A stretch of 64,000 bases of DNA from CAVRQM01 sp965246915 (GTDB lineage: Bacteria > Pseudomonadota > Alphaproteobacteria > Acetobacterales > Acetobacteraceae), in contig CBDFGB010000029.1 in NCBI GenBank assembly GCA_965246915.1, forward strand, positions 161,982 to 225,981, written 5' to 3'. Positions 8,358 to 17,795 of the stretch are shown here, one piece after another (position 1 is the first letter of the stretch; each line of letters opens with the position of its first letter). Below the pieces are notes generated by a model. That model had not been told where the DNA came from. It made no database searches and saw only the letters and a list, made by a program, of their open reading frames with translations. The position numbers and the translations under genes are program-made.

Positions 8358-9157
8358 CCGACCTGGACCAGCTGGAGAATCAGAGCGTCTACATCCTGCG
8401 CGAGGCCTTTGCGCGGCTGAAACCGCTCGCGATGCTGTGGTCGCTCGGCAAGGATTCCAATGTTCTGCTGTGGCTTGCGCGGAAGGCGTTTCTTGGCCGC
8501 GTGCCGTTTCCAGCCGTGCATGTCGACACGGGCCGGAAATTTCCGGAGATGTATGCGTTTCGTGAGCGTTATTCGGTCGAGTGGGGCCTTGATCTCGTGG
8601 TTGGCGAGTGTCCGCCGCTGGAGTCGATCGACCCGAGCCTGCCGCCAGCCGCCCGCTCGGCGGCGCGAAAGACGGCGGGCCTTGCCGACGTGATCGCGCG
8701 GCGCGGTTTCGCCGGCGTCATTACCGGCATTCGACGCGACGAACAGGCGACTCGCGCCAAGGAGCGGGTGTTCAGCCCGCGCGGGGCGGACCATCGCTGG
8801 GACGTACGCAACCAGCCGCCGGAGTTCTGGGACCAGTTCACCGCGCCGCTCGGCATCGGTGGCGAGGGCGCCCATGTCCGCGTCCACCCGCTGCTGGCAT
8901 GGCGCGAGATTGACGTGTGGCGGTATATCGAGCGCGAGGGCATTCCGGTCGTGCCGCTGTATTTCTCGCGCGGCGGAATGCGGTATCGCTCGCTCGGCGA
9001 CAAGGACATCACGTCGCCGGTGCCGAGCGACGCGGCGACGATTGCCGAGGTGATCGAGGAATTGCGTGGCACGACCTCGTCGGAACGGGCGGGACGGGCG
9101 ATGGACAATGAAACCGAGGACGCTTTCGAGCGGCTGCGCGTCGCGGGATATCTGTGA
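8354..9157 (+). CDS. cysD: Sulfate adenylyltransferase subunit 2
   Basis: A 267-residue ATP-sulfurylase catalytic subunit of the PAPS-reductase-like superfamily, making APS from ATP and sulfate with CysN. Visible motifs are LWSLGKDSNVLLWL (pyrophosphate loop), VHVDTGRKFPEM, GIRRDEQATRAKER and the late YRSLGDKDITSPV. It overlaps cysH by four bases upstream and touches the cysNC start downstream (TGATG), so cysH-cysD-cysNC is one operon. Confidence 0.97.
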   Translation: MTDLDQLENQSVYILREAFARLKPLAMLWSLGKDSNVLLWLARKAFLGRVPFPAVHVDTGRKFPEMYAFRERYSVEWGLDLVVGECPPLESIDPSLPPAARSAARKTAGLADVIARRGFAGVITGIRRDEQATRAKERVFSPRGADHRWDVRNQPPEFWDQFTAPLGIGGEGAHVRVHPLLAWREIDVWRYIEREGIPVVPLYFSRGGMRYRSLGDKDITSPVPSDAATIAEVIEELRGTTSSERAGRAMDNETEDAFERLRVAGYL

Positions 9158-11031
9158 TGGAAGGCAGCATCGGACCGATCGGGCCGCGCGACGCGCCGAC
9201 GCCGATCGTCATCGTCGGCCATGTCGACCACGGCAAGTCCACGCTGATCGGTCGGCTGCTGCACGACACCGGCAACCTTCCGGACGGCCGCTTGCAGGCC
9301 GCCGAGCTGTCGAGCGCGCGGCGTGGTCTGAAGATCGAATGGTCCTTTCTTCTGGATAGTCTCCAGGCGGAGCGCGACCAGGGCGTGACGATCGACAGTA
9401 CGCGGCTGCCGTTCGCGCTGAATGGCCGCCCTTTCGTCATCGTGGATGCGCCCGGGCATCGGCAGTTCCTGCGAAACATGGTCACCGGCGCGGCTGACGC
9501 CGCGGCCGCGGTGCTGGTGGTGGACGCGACCGAAGGCGCGCAAGAGCAGACGCGGCGGCACGCCATGCTGCTGCGGCTGATCGGCGTGCAGCACGTCATC
9601 GTGCTGTTGAACAAGGCCGATCTGCTTGAGTTCGACCAGGGCCGGATCGAGGCCGCGTCGCGCGCGGTGACCTCTCTGCTGCACCGCCTTGGGATCACCC
9701 CGGTCGTGGCCATCCCGGCAAGCGCCCGGCACGGCGACAACGTCGCCGAACGCTCGGCGCTCACTGGCTGGTATGGCGGCCCGACATTGGCCGAGGCGCT
9801 GGCCTCCGTCCCGCCGCTCGCCTCGCTGGCCGACGGGCCGCTTCGCCTGCCGGTCCAGGATGTTTATCGCCATGACGATCGCCGGTTCGTGGTCGGGCGG
9901 ATCGAGGGCGGACGCGTGCGGATCGGCGATACGGTGGCGATCGGCGGACAGGGTGTGGCGACGGTCGCCGGCATCGCGGCGTGGCCGCAGGCCCACGCGG
10001 TCGAAGCGTTCGCCGGTCAGTCGGTGGCGTTGGAGTTACGGCCCGATACGGTCGTCGCGCGTGGTGACCTGTTGCACGATCCGGCACAGCCGCCGCTGCG
10101 CGCGGCCCGCATCGCCGCCCGACTGTTCTGGCTGCGACAGGAGCCGCTGCGGGTCGGCGAGGCGCTGAAGTTGCGCATCGCCACCGCCGAGCATGCGGTG
10201 ACCGTGGTGGCCATCCGCTCGGTCGTTCGCATCGAGGATCTGACGGAGGAGGCGGCCGACCACGTCCCACCCGAGGGCTTCGCGGAGATCGTGCTCGCGG
10301 CGCCGGAGACCTTGCCGTTCGATGCCTTCGCGCCCGGCGGTCGCGGCGGCCGCGGCGTTCTCGTCGATCGTTGGCAGCAGATCGTGGGCGGCGCGCCCTT
10401 GCTCGGCCCCGCCCCGCTAACCGACGCGGATCGCGCGGTCTTTCCTGTCGACAGCGGCATTTCGGCATTCGATCGCGCGGCCCGCCGTGGCCATGAGGGC
10501 GGAGTCTTCTGGCTGACCGGGCTGCCCGGCGCGGGCAAGAGCACGATTGCCCGCGCCGCGGAGACATCTCTTTTTCAGTGCGGCATCGACGTGGCGGTGC
10601 TCGACGGCGACACGCTACGGGCCAGGTTGTCGGCCGATTTGGGCTTCTCCGAGACCGACCGCGCGGAGGCGGTGCGTCGCGCCGCCGCCGTGGCCCGGAT
10701 CATGGCCGATGCGGGCCTTGTCGTGCTGGTGGCGATGATCGCGCCGCGCGCATCGGACCGGACGCTCGCGCGCGAGGTGGTGGGCCAGGTGTTTCGCGAG
10801 GTCTACGTTGCGGCGGACGTGGAGACCTGCGAGGCGCGCGATCCCAAGGGGCTCTATGCGGCCGCCCGAGCCGGGAGGATCGCCAACTTCACGGGCGTCG
10901 GTGCGCCATACGATGTGCCGGCGGCTGCGGACCTCGTGCTCGACACGACGGTGGGAAGTGCCGCGGCGGCGGCGGCGATGTTGACGCGGTTCGTGGAGAC
11001 CGAGGTGGCGCTGCCGCCGGCTGTCATCTAA
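9157..11031 (+). CDS. cysNC: Bifunctional sulfate adenylyltransferase subunit 1 / APS kinase
   Basis: A 624-residue fusion. The N-terminal CysN GTPase has the P-loop GHVDHGKST (21-29), DAPGHRQF switch motif and NKADL; GTP hydrolysis drives APS formation by CysD. The C-terminal ~170 residues are a CysC kinase with Walker A GLPGAGKST near residue 456 and the family's RDPKGLY segment, making PAPS. The ATG at 9157 was chosen (TGATG with the cysD stop); a GTG one codon earlier is also possible. The operon therefore encodes both APS reduction and PAPS synthesis. Confidence 0.96.
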   Translation: MEGSIGPIGPRDAPTPIVIVGHVDHGKSTLIGRLLHDTGNLPDGRLQAAELSSARRGLKIEWSFLLDSLQAERDQGVTIDSTRLPFALNGRPFVIVDAPGHRQFLRNMVTGAADAAAAVLVVDATEGAQEQTRRHAMLLRLIGVQHVIVLLNKADLLEFDQGRIEAASRAVTSLLHRLGITPVVAIPASARHGDNVAERSALTGWYGGPTLAEALASVPPLASLADGPLRLPVQDVYRHDDRRFVVGRIEGGRVRIGDTVAIGGQGVATVAGIAAWPQAHAVEAFAGQSVALELRPDTVVARGDLLHDPAQPPLRAARIAARLFWLRQEPLRVGEALKLRIATAEHAVTVVAIRSVVRIEDLTEEAADHVPPEGFAEIVLAAPETLPFDAFAPGGRGGRGVLVDRWQQIVGGAPLLGPAPLTDADRAVFPVDSGISAFDRAARRGHEGGVFWLTGLPGAGKSTIARAAETSLFQCGIDVAVLDGDTLRARLSADLGFSETDRAEAVRRAAAVARIMADAGLVVLVAMIAPRASDRTLAREVVGQVFREVYVAADVETCEARDPKGLYAAARAGRIANFTGVGAPYDVPAAADLVLDTTVGSAAAAAAMLTRFVETEVALPPAVI

Positions 11032-11117
11032 CCCTCGGACTTGCACACAAGAAAATCGTGAATTAGCGTCAGCACCATCGCCGTTTGTGATTCTACAGAC
11101 AACCGAAGGAACGCTTC

Positions 11118-12098
11118 ATGCGCCTCCTGCTCGTCCTGGCTTTGCTGAGCGCGGCCGGTCCGGCTCTCGCGCAGTCGACGCTGCTGAACGTTTCCTATGA
11201 TCCGACCCGCGAGTTGTACGCTGACTACAACAAGGTCTTCTCGGCTTACTGGAAGGAGCGCATGGGCGACGATCTGGAGATCCGGGCCTCTCACGGCGGC
11301 TCGGGCGCCCAGGCGCGGGCAGTGATCGACGGACTGGATGCCGATGTGGTGACCCTCGCGCTACAGCCCGACATCGACGCGATCGTCGAGCGCAGCCACC
11401 GGATCGGCGCGAACTGGCGCGAGCGGCTGTTCAACAACGCGGTGCCGTATACGTCGACGATCGTGTTCCTGGTGCGCAAGGGCAATCCCAAGGGCATCCA
11501 GGACTGGGCCGACCTGATCAAGCCGGGCGTACAGGTCATCACGCCAAACCCGAAGACGTCGGGCGGCGCGCGCTGGAACTACCTCGCGGCCTGGGGTGCG
11601 GCCGCCAAGGCCGGCACCGATCCCCGCGCGTTCGTGACCGAGTTGTTCAAGCACGTACCGATCCTCGACAGCGGCGCGCGCGGTGCGACGATCACGTTCA
11701 CGAAGCGTGAGCAGGGCGACGTACTGATCGCCTGGGAAGACGACGCGCAGCTCGCGGTGGAGCAGCTCGATCCGGGCAGCGTCGAGATCGTCATGCCGAA
11801 GGTCAGCATCCGTGCAGAGCCGGTCGTCGCGGTGGTGGACGAGGTGGTCGATCGGCACGGCACGCGCGCGATCGCGGAAGCTTATCTGAAGTACATGTTC
11901 ACGCCTGACGGGCAGGAGATCGTTGCGCGCCATCACTATCGGCCAATCAATGTGACCGTCGCCGCGAAATACGCCGACAAGTTCCCGGCATTGCCGTTGT
12001 TCACGGTCGACGAGCAGTTCGGCGGCTGGAAGAAGGCGCAGGCCGAGCATTTCGCCGACGGCGGCATCTTCGACCAGATCTATCAGCCGGCGAAGTAG
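11118..12098 (+). CDS. sbp: Sulfate/thiosulfate ABC transporter, periplasmic binding protein
   Basis: A 326-residue sulfate-binding protein. Signal peptide MRLLLVLALLSAAGPALA ends at AQS, consistent with type I cleavage after residue 18. Mature motifs LNVSYDPTRELYADYNKVF and SHGGSGAQARAVIDGL, with TLALQPDIDAI, form the oxyanion pocket of the Sbp/CysP family. GAAGGA precedes the ATG by about seven bases. An 86-base gap after cysNC may hold its own promoter. It starts the uptake genes sbp-cysT-cysW-cysA. Confidence 0.95.
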   Translation: MRLLLVLALLSAAGPALAQSTLLNVSYDPTRELYADYNKVFSAYWKERMGDDLEIRASHGGSGAQARAVIDGLDADVVTLALQPDIDAIVERSHRIGANWRERLFNNAVPYTSTIVFLVRKGNPKGIQDWADLIKPGVQVITPNPKTSGGARWNYLAAWGAAAKAGTDPRAFVTELFKHVPILDSGARGATITFTKREQGDVLIAWEDDAQLAVEQLDPGSVEIVMPKVSIRAEPVVAVVDEVVDRHGTRAIAEAYLKYMFTPDGQEIVARHHYRPINVTVAAKYADKFPALPLFTVDEQFGGWKKAQAEHFADGGIFDQIYQPAK

Positions 12099-12123
12099 GC
12101 GCGCGGTTGGGCGGAGAGCAACG

Positions 12124-12930
12124 CTGAGCGCGCCTCTGCCAGGATTTCGGCTGACCTTCTCGGTGGCCGCGCTCTGGCTCGTGATGATCGTGGTGATCCC
12201 GCTGGCGGGCCTGTTCGGGCGCGCGGCGACGATCGGCGTGCCGGAGGCCTGGGCGCTGTTCGCCAATCCGCGCACCCTCGCCGCTTTCCGTGTCAGTTTC
12301 GGGTGCGCGGCGATCGCGGCGATACTGAACGCGCCGCTGGGATTGCTGCTCGCCTGGGTGCTGACACGGTACGATTTCCCGGGGCGGCGCGTCATCGACG
12401 CGCTGATCGATCTGCCGTTCGCGCTGCCGACGGCGGTGGCGGGCATCGCGCTCACGGCGCTTTACGTCAACAACGGCTGGCTTGGCGGGCCGCTCGCGGC
12501 GATGGGCATCAAGGTCGCTTTCACGCCGGTCGGCATCACCGTGGCGCTCGCCTTCATCGGTCTGCCGTTCGTGGTGCGCAGCGTGCAGCCGGTGCTCGCG
12601 GCGGCCGACCGCTCGGCGGAGGAGGCGGCGCTCACGCTCGGTGCCTCATCCTGGGCGATCTTTCGCCGCGTCGTGCTGCCGCCGCTGTGTCCGGCAATCC
12701 TGAGCGGCGTCGCGCTCGCGCTGGCGCGTGGGGTTGGCGAGTACGGGTCGGTTATCTTCATCGCCGGCAACCGGCCCGGCGTGTCGGAGATCCTGCCGCT
12801 GCTGATCGTCACCAAGCTGGAGCAGTACGACTACAGGGGCGCCGCGGCGCTGGGCGCGGCCATGCTGGTGGTCTCGTTCGTGCTGCTTCTGGCAATCCGC
12901 GCGAGCGGCGGGCGGACGGGCGTTGCGTAG
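12124..12930 (+). CDS. cysT: Sulfate ABC transporter permease CysT (probable CTG start)
   Basis: A permease of the sulfate importer with about six membrane segments. The DLPFALPTAVAGIAL block and the coupling EEAALTLGASSWAIFRRVVLPPL (EAA loop) are typical. The first conventional start in frame is GTG at 12163, but the conserved N-terminal PGFRLTF, which the family shares, lies upstream of it. No ATG, GTG or TTG lies in frame between the sbp stop and 12163. A CTG at 12124 is preceded by GGAGAG five bases away, so it is the best start (268 residues). The 3' end overlaps cysW by eight bases. Confidence 0.85.
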   Translation: MSAPLPGFRLTFSVAALWLVMIVVIPLAGLFGRAATIGVPEAWALFANPRTLAAFRVSFGCAAIAAILNAPLGLLLAWVLTRYDFPGRRVIDALIDLPFALPTAVAGIALTALYVNNGWLGGPLAAMGIKVAFTPVGITVALAFIGLPFVVRSVQPVLAAADRSAEEAALTLGASSWAIFRRVVLPPLCPAILSGVALALARGVGEYGSVIFIAGNRPGVSEILPLLIVTKLEQYDYRGAAALGAAMLVVSFVLLLAIRASGGRTGVA

Positions 12931-13798
12931 CGCGGCCCCCCGTGACAACGGCATCGGCGAGGGCAGGCTGCTGCGCTGGAGTCTCGTGGCCGTGGCGGTC
13001 GCGGTGTTCGGCCTGATGCTGGCGCTGCCGCTCGCGATCGTGTTCACCGAGGCGCTTTCGCACGGCGCGGGGGCGTTCGTCGCGGCGATCAGCACGCCGG
13101 ATGCGCGTGCGGCGATCCGTCTGACCGTCCTGGTGGCGGCGATCGTCGTCCCGCTCAACACCGTGTTCGGGTTCGCTGCCGCCTGGTGCGTCACGCGCTA
13201 CCGGTTTTCGGGCCGGCGCCTCATTGTAACGATCACGGAACTTCCATTCTCCGTCTCGCCAGTCGTCTCGGGCCTGTTGTTCGTGCTGCTGTTCGGCCGC
13301 CAGGGCTGGTTGGGCCCCCTGCTGTCGGCGCAGGGCGTGCAGATCATCTTCGCCCTGCCTGGCATCGTGCTGGCCACGGTGTTCGTCACCCTGCCATTCG
13401 TCGCCATGCAACTCATTCCGCTGATGAACGCGCAGGGCATTCAGGAAGAGGAGGCGGCGCTGACGTTGGGTGCCGGATTCGTCGACATGATCCGCCGCGT
13501 GACCCTGCCGCGCGCGCGCTGGGCCCTGCTGTCCGGCGTGCTGTTGTGCAATGCCCGCGCGATGGGCGAATTCGGCGCGGTCTCCGTCGTATCCGGGCAT
13601 ATTCGGGGCCTCACGAACACCGTGCCGTTGCACATCGAGATCCTGTATAACGAGTATGATCTGGTGGGAGCCTTCGCGATGGCCGCCCTGCTGGCATTGA
13701 TGGCCCTGCTCACGCTGGCGCTGCGCTCCGCTCTGGAATTCGAGCATCGCCGCGCGGTGGCGCGCGGGACGGCGGCGACGCTGGTCGTCGCGTCGTGA
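12923..13798 (+). CDS. cysW: Sulfate ABC transporter permease CysW
   Basis: A 291-residue second permease subunit. ITELPFSVSPVVSGLLFVLLFG and the EAA loop EEEAALTLGAGFVDMIRRVTLP mark CysW, and it ends with the usual FEHRRA-type tail. The start is a TTG at 12923, inside the end of cysT. It forms a heterodimer with CysT in the inner membrane. Confidence 0.93.
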   Translation: MRSAAPRDNGIGEGRLLRWSLVAVAVAVFGLMLALPLAIVFTEALSHGAGAFVAAISTPDARAAIRLTVLVAAIVVPLNTVFGFAAAWCVTRYRFSGRRLIVTITELPFSVSPVVSGLLFVLLFGRQGWLGPLLSAQGVQIIFALPGIVLATVFVTLPFVAMQLIPLMNAQGIQEEEAALTLGAGFVDMIRRVTLPRARWALLSGVLLCNARAMGEFGAVSVVSGHIRGLTNTVPLHIEILYNEYDLVGAFAMAALLALMALLTLALRSALEFEHRRAVARGTAATLVVAS

Positions 13799-14526
13799 TC
13801 GACGTCCGTGGAGTCTCCAAAGGCTTCGGCGCCACCAGCGCGTTGCGCGGCGTCAGCCTGCACGTGCCGCGCGGACGGCTCGTGGCGCTGCAAGGCGTGT
13901 CCGGCTCTGGCAAGACGACGCTGCTGCGGATCATCGCCGGGCTGGAGTGGCCCGACGAGGGGACCGTCGAGCTGGATGGGCGGATGGCCGGGCATCTGCC
14001 GCCCGGCAAACGCGACATCGGGTTCGTCTTCCAGAACTACGCCCTGTTCGAGCATATGTCCGTCTTCGAGAACGTGGCGTTCGGTTTGCGCGTGCGGCGG
14101 CCGTGCCCGCCCGAGCCGGAGTTGCGCGCCCGAGTCGACGCGCTATTGACCCGACTAGGGTTGGCCGGCCTCGGTCCCCGCCGCCCCATGCAGCTGTCCG
14201 GAGGGCAGCGTCAGCGTGTCGCCCTGGCGCGGTCGCTGGCGGTCAGGCCCAGCGTGCTGTTGCTCGACGAGCCGTTCAACGCGCTCGACGAGACCACCCG
14301 GCGGGAGTTGTGGGGCTGGCTGAAGCTGCTGCAGGTCGATCTCGCGCTGACCATCGTTCTCGTGACGCATGATCGTTCCGAGGCTGACGCGCTGGCCGAC
14401 GACACCGTCTATCTGGAGGCCGGCCGGATCATCGGCCAGTCCGCCGACGCGGCTGGCGCGCAGGGTTGGGATTTCTCGGGCGAGCCGCAGGCCCAGGCGG
14501 TCTGGCCGCAAATCGTACCGGGGTGA
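13795..14526 (+). CDS. cysA: Sulfate ABC transporter ATPase CysA, short form
   Basis: A 243-residue ATPase energising CysT-CysW. Walker A GVSGSGKTT, Q-loop FVFQNYALFEHM, signature LSGGQRQR and Walker B VLLLDEPF are all present. It starts at a GTG overlapping the cysW stop (GTGA). CysA proteins are usually about 340-360 residues with a C-terminal regulatory/TOBE region; here the protein stops soon after the H-loop (THDRSEADALAD), so that region is missing. No leftover of it is seen before the convergent hpnI-like gene 13 bases on. Confidence 0.92.
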   Translation: MIDVRGVSKGFGATSALRGVSLHVPRGRLVALQGVSGSGKTTLLRIIAGLEWPDEGTVELDGRMAGHLPPGKRDIGFVFQNYALFEHMSVFENVAFGLRVRRPCPPEPELRARVDALLTRLGLAGLGPRRPMQLSGGQRQRVALARSLAVRPSVLLLDEPFNALDETTRRELWGWLKLLQVDLALTIVLVTHDRSEADALADDTVYLEAGRIIGQSADAAGAQGWDFSGEPQAQAVWPQIVPG

Positions 14527-14539
14527 GTGTCGATCGCCT

Positions 14540-15772
14540 TCATGCGATCGCCAGCCCACCGAGCGCGAGACCGAGTAGCAACCCGCCGACCGTTCGTGCC
14601 CTGGCCGTTCGCCACGGATGGACCAGGCTTGCCGGCCGCCCATCGTCGGCGCGCATCGCGTGACCTCTCCAGGTCACGCCATGGCCCCCGAAGCTCGCGG
14701 CGATCTCGATCACCGACAGAAGGTCGCGCAGCGGCAAAAGCCAGGCCGAAACCGCGGCAACCGGGGCACCGACCTTTCCGGCGAGGGCGATATCGACACC
14801 GCGAGCGGCGAGCGCCCGCACGCCCACGCAAAGCCCAAGCAGCGCCCACGACCAAGTGGCGAAGCCCGAGGCGATCCATGCAAGCAGCGCCCAAGCGATC
14901 GGATATTGTAGCGCCGAGGCCGCATAGGCCACCGGCTCCAAGGCGCCGATCGTCCGCGCCCAGCGCAATTCATGCGACCACAAGTCCCGCAGCCGGCGCT
15001 CCTGCACCGCGGTGACCGGCACCGTGTCCGCAAGCGCCACCGACAGGCCGAGGCCGCGCACCAATTGGCCCAGAACGTTGTCGTCGGCCAGGTGTGGTGA
15101 CAGCGCCTGCAGCCCGCCGACCCGGAGCAGCGTCTCGCGTGTGAGTGCCATCGTACTGCCGAGACAATCCTGCCGACCGAGCACTCGCGACAGGAGCGCG
15201 CCAGGGAGGAACGTATGCGTCAGGTGCGTGGCCCCGAGCCGTGCCGCCAGACCTGAAACCACCGGCCGACCGACATAGACGGTCGTCACAAGCCCGACTC
15301 CGGGTTCATCGAGGGCGGCCTGGACGCGGCGCAGATAGTCGGGGGCCACGTGCAGGTCGCTGTCCGCGAACACCAGAGTGTCGTGCCGCGCATACGGCAG
15401 CATGTTCAGCAAATTGGCGATCTTGCGGTTCATGCCGTGCGGTGTCGCGTCGACGACCACGTCCACCTCTAAGTCGGGGAAACGGTGCCGCAGGCGCGCG
15501 ACCACGGCAAGCGCCGCATCGTTCGCGTCATGGACCCCGAAGACGATCTGGACGCGGGGGTGGTCCTGCCGGCAGAACGAGGCCAGCGCATCCTCCAGGT
15601 CCGGCTCCGGCCCGCACAATGGTTTCAGGACAGTGATGGGGTGCGGCGCGACCCCCGCCGCTTCGGCGCGACACCCGAAGCGCCACGTCGCCACGCATCC
15701 CGCGACGACCGATGCGACCCCCGGCACCGCGAACGCCGCGAAAATAAGCGCGCCGGCATCGATCGGCGCCAT
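14540..15772 (-). CDS. hpnI: Hopanoid-associated glycosyltransferase, HpnI-like
   Basis: A 410-residue family 2 glycosyltransferase with an N-terminal anchor and hydrophobic C-terminal segments. The core has VLKPLCGPEPDLEDALASFC, the DxD-type FADSDLHVAPDY, LADDNVLGQLV and HELRWARTI, which match HpnI and the related ceramide glucosyltransferases. HpnI adds N-acetylglucosamine to bacteriohopanetetrol during hopanoid head-group synthesis. No other hpn gene is nearby, so the acceptor is inferred. It is convergent with cysA and divergent from edd, with 184 bases between the starts. Confidence 0.75.
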   Translation of the reverse strand: MAPIDAGALIFAAFAVPGVASVVAGCVATWRFGCRAEAAGVAPHPITVLKPLCGPEPDLEDALASFCRQDHPRVQIVFGVHDANDAALAVVARLRHRFPDLEVDVVVDATPHGMNRKIANLLNMLPYARHDTLVFADSDLHVAPDYLRRVQAALDEPGVGLVTTVYVGRPVVSGLAARLGATHLTHTFLPGALLSRVLGRQDCLGSTMALTRETLLRVGGLQALSPHLADDNVLGQLVRGLGLSVALADTVPVTAVQERRLRDLWSHELRWARTIGALEPVAYAASALQYPIAWALLAWIASGFATWSWALLGLCVGVRALAARGVDIALAGKVGAPVAAVSAWLLPLRDLLSVIEIAASFGGHGVTWRGHAMRADDGRPASLVHPWRTARARTVGGLLLGLALGGLAIA

Positions 15773-15956
15773 CGCTCAGTGATCCGCTATGATGGGTGGG
15801 TGTCCGGCCATTTTTGGCCCTCTGCTGATGCGAGGCTCCCCGTGCCGGGAACACGCCGCGATTCGCGAACCGCGTCAAGGGTTCCGTGGTTCGGCCATGC
15901 GCTGTGCGGCGGCGCAGCATGGGCTAACATCGCCCTGTTTCCGCCGGAGGTCCGCA

Positions 15957-17795
15957 ATGCCGAACGCCCCTTTGCACCCGATCGTCGCCGAGGTGACCGC
16001 GCGCATCGTCGCCCGCAGCCGGTCCAGCCGCGACGCCTACCTCGCGCGCATCGAGGCGGCGGCACGGCATGGCCGCAAGCGTGGGCAGCTCGGCTGCGCC
16101 AATCAGGCGCATGCCTTCGCCGCCTGTTCGCCGGGCGACAAGCACAGCCTGACGCATACCCATGCGCCGAATCTCGCGATCGTGACGGCATACAACGATA
16201 TGCTCTCCGCGCATCAGCCGTTCGAGACCTATCCGGAGCTGATCCGCGAGACGGCGCGCCGTGCGGGTGCCACGGCCCAGGTGGCCGGCGGCGTCCCCGC
16301 GATGTGCGACGGGGTGACGCAGGGCGAGGCCGGGATGGAGCTTTCGCTGTTCTCCCGCGACGTGATCGCCATGGCCACCGCCGTCGCTCTGTCCCACCAG
16401 GTCTTTGACGCAGCGTTGTATCTTGGCGTGTGCGACAAGATCGTCCCCGGGTTGGTGATCGGAGCCTTGTCGTTCGGCCATCTGCCAGCCGTGTTCGTCC
16501 CGGCCGGGCCGATGACCTCCGGCCTGCCGAACGACGAGAAGGCGCGGGTGCGGCAGGCCTATGCCGAGGGGCTCGCCGACCGCACCGCGCTGCTTGCCGC
16601 CGAAATGACGTCGTATCACGGTCCCGGCACCTGCACGTTCTATGGCACCGCCAACACCAATCAGATGCTGATGGAGGTGATGGGTCTGCATCTGCCGGGG
16701 AGCAGCTTCGTCAATCCCGGCACCCCGCTGCGCCACGCGTTGACGATCGAGGCAACGAGGCGGGCCTTGGCGATCACCGCGTTGGGCAACCAGTACGCGC
16801 CGGTCGGACGTGTGTTGGACGAACGCGCCTTCGTCAACGGAGTGGTCGGGCTGCATGCCACGGGTGGCTCGACCAACCTGACGATCCATCTTCCCGCAAT
16901 GGCCGCGGCCGCCGGGATCGTGTTGACCTGGGACGATTTCGCCGACCTCGCGGCGGTCGTGCCACTCCTTGCCCGGGTCTATCCGAACGGCCAGGCCGAC
17001 GTGAACCATTTTCACGCCGCCGGCGGGATGGCCGTGATGATGCGCGAGTTGCTCAACGCCGGGCTGTTGCATCCGGACGTGCGCACGATCTGCGGCGTCG
17101 GACTGGACGCGTATCTCGCGGAGCCGGCGCTCTCGGCCGATGGCGCTCTGTCGTGGCGACCCGGACCCGAGGCCAGTCTCGATACCGCAATCCTGCGGGG
17201 TGCCGCCGAGCCGTTCCAGGCGACCGGCGGACTGCGCGTGCTGGACGGACCGCTTGGCCGCGCGGTCATCAAAACCTCGGCCGTGAAGCCGGACCGGCAC
17301 GTGATCGAGGCGCCGGCCGCCGTGTTCGACACGCAGGAGGCGATGCAGGCGGCGTTCCGCGCCGGTGAGCTGAACCGCGACGTGGTCTGCGTCGTGCGGT
17401 TCCAGGGACCGCGGGCTAACGGGATGCCGGAACTGCACAAGCTCATGCCGCCGCTCGGCGTGCTGCAGGACCGTGGGCATCGGGTGGCGCTGGTCACCGA
17501 TGGGCGGCTGTCGGGCGCGTCCGGCAAGGTGCCGGCGGCAATCCACGTGACGCCGGAGGCCGCCGAGGGCGGGCCGCTCGCGCGGCTGCGCGACGGCGAC
17601 GTGGTGCGCCTCGATGCGCCGGCGGGTCTTCTTTCGCTGCCTTTGGCGAATGCCGAGTGGGAGGCGCGCGAGGTCGCGCGACACGATCCGGAGTTGAGCG
17701 AGACCGGGGTAGGACGGGAGCTGTTCGCGCTGCTGCGCCGGAGCGCCGGTCCCGCCGAGGCGGGCGCAAGCGCGTTCGCGACACATCTGGTATAG
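15957..17795 (+). CDS. edd: Phosphogluconate dehydratase
   Basis: A 612-residue IlvD/Edd-family [4Fe-4S] dehydratase making 2-keto-3-deoxy-6-phosphogluconate in the Entner-Doudoroff pathway. VPAMCDGVTQGEAGMELS, GPGTCTFYGTANTNQMLME and HATGGSTNLTIHLPA are Edd signatures; the cysteines in the first two are cluster ligands, and LVTDGRLSGASGK lies near the end. The ATG follows GCCGGAGG by six bases, which sets it over longer in-frame options. No eda aldolase or zwf is adjacent; pgi lies 16 kb away. Confidence 0.95.
   Translation: MPNAPLHPIVAEVTARIVARSRSSRDAYLARIEAAARHGRKRGQLGCANQAHAFAACSPGDKHSLTHTHAPNLAIVTAYNDMLSAHQPFETYPELIRETARRAGATAQVAGGVPAMCDGVTQGEAGMELSLFSRDVIAMATAVALSHQVFDAALYLGVCDKIVPGLVIGALSFGHLPAVFVPAGPMTSGLPNDEKARVRQAYAEGLADRTALLAAEMTSYHGPGTCTFYGTANTNQMLMEVMGLHLPGSSFVNPGTPLRHALTIEATRRALAITALGNQYAPVGRVLDERAFVNGVVGLHATGGSTNLTIHLPAMAAAAGIVLTWDDFADLAAVVPLLARVYPNGQADVNHFHAAGGMAVMMRELLNAGLLHPDVRTICGVGLDAYLAEPALSADGALSWRPGPEASLDTAILRGAAEPFQATGGLRVLDGPLGRAVIKTSAVKPDRHVIEAPAAVFDTQEAMQAAFRAGELNRDVVCVVRFQGPRANGMPELHKLMPPLGVLQDRGHRVALVTDGRLSGASGKVPAAIHVTPEAAEGGPLARLRDGDVVRLDAPAGLLSLPLANAEWEAREVARHDPELSETGVGRELFALLRRSAGPAEAGASAFATHLV

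Noticed and set aside
14901..15772. Ceramide glucosyltransferase as the product of the HpnI-like gene
   Set aside because: The families are related, but the sequence order and the alphaproteobacterial context fit HpnI better; the alternative is kept only as a possibility.
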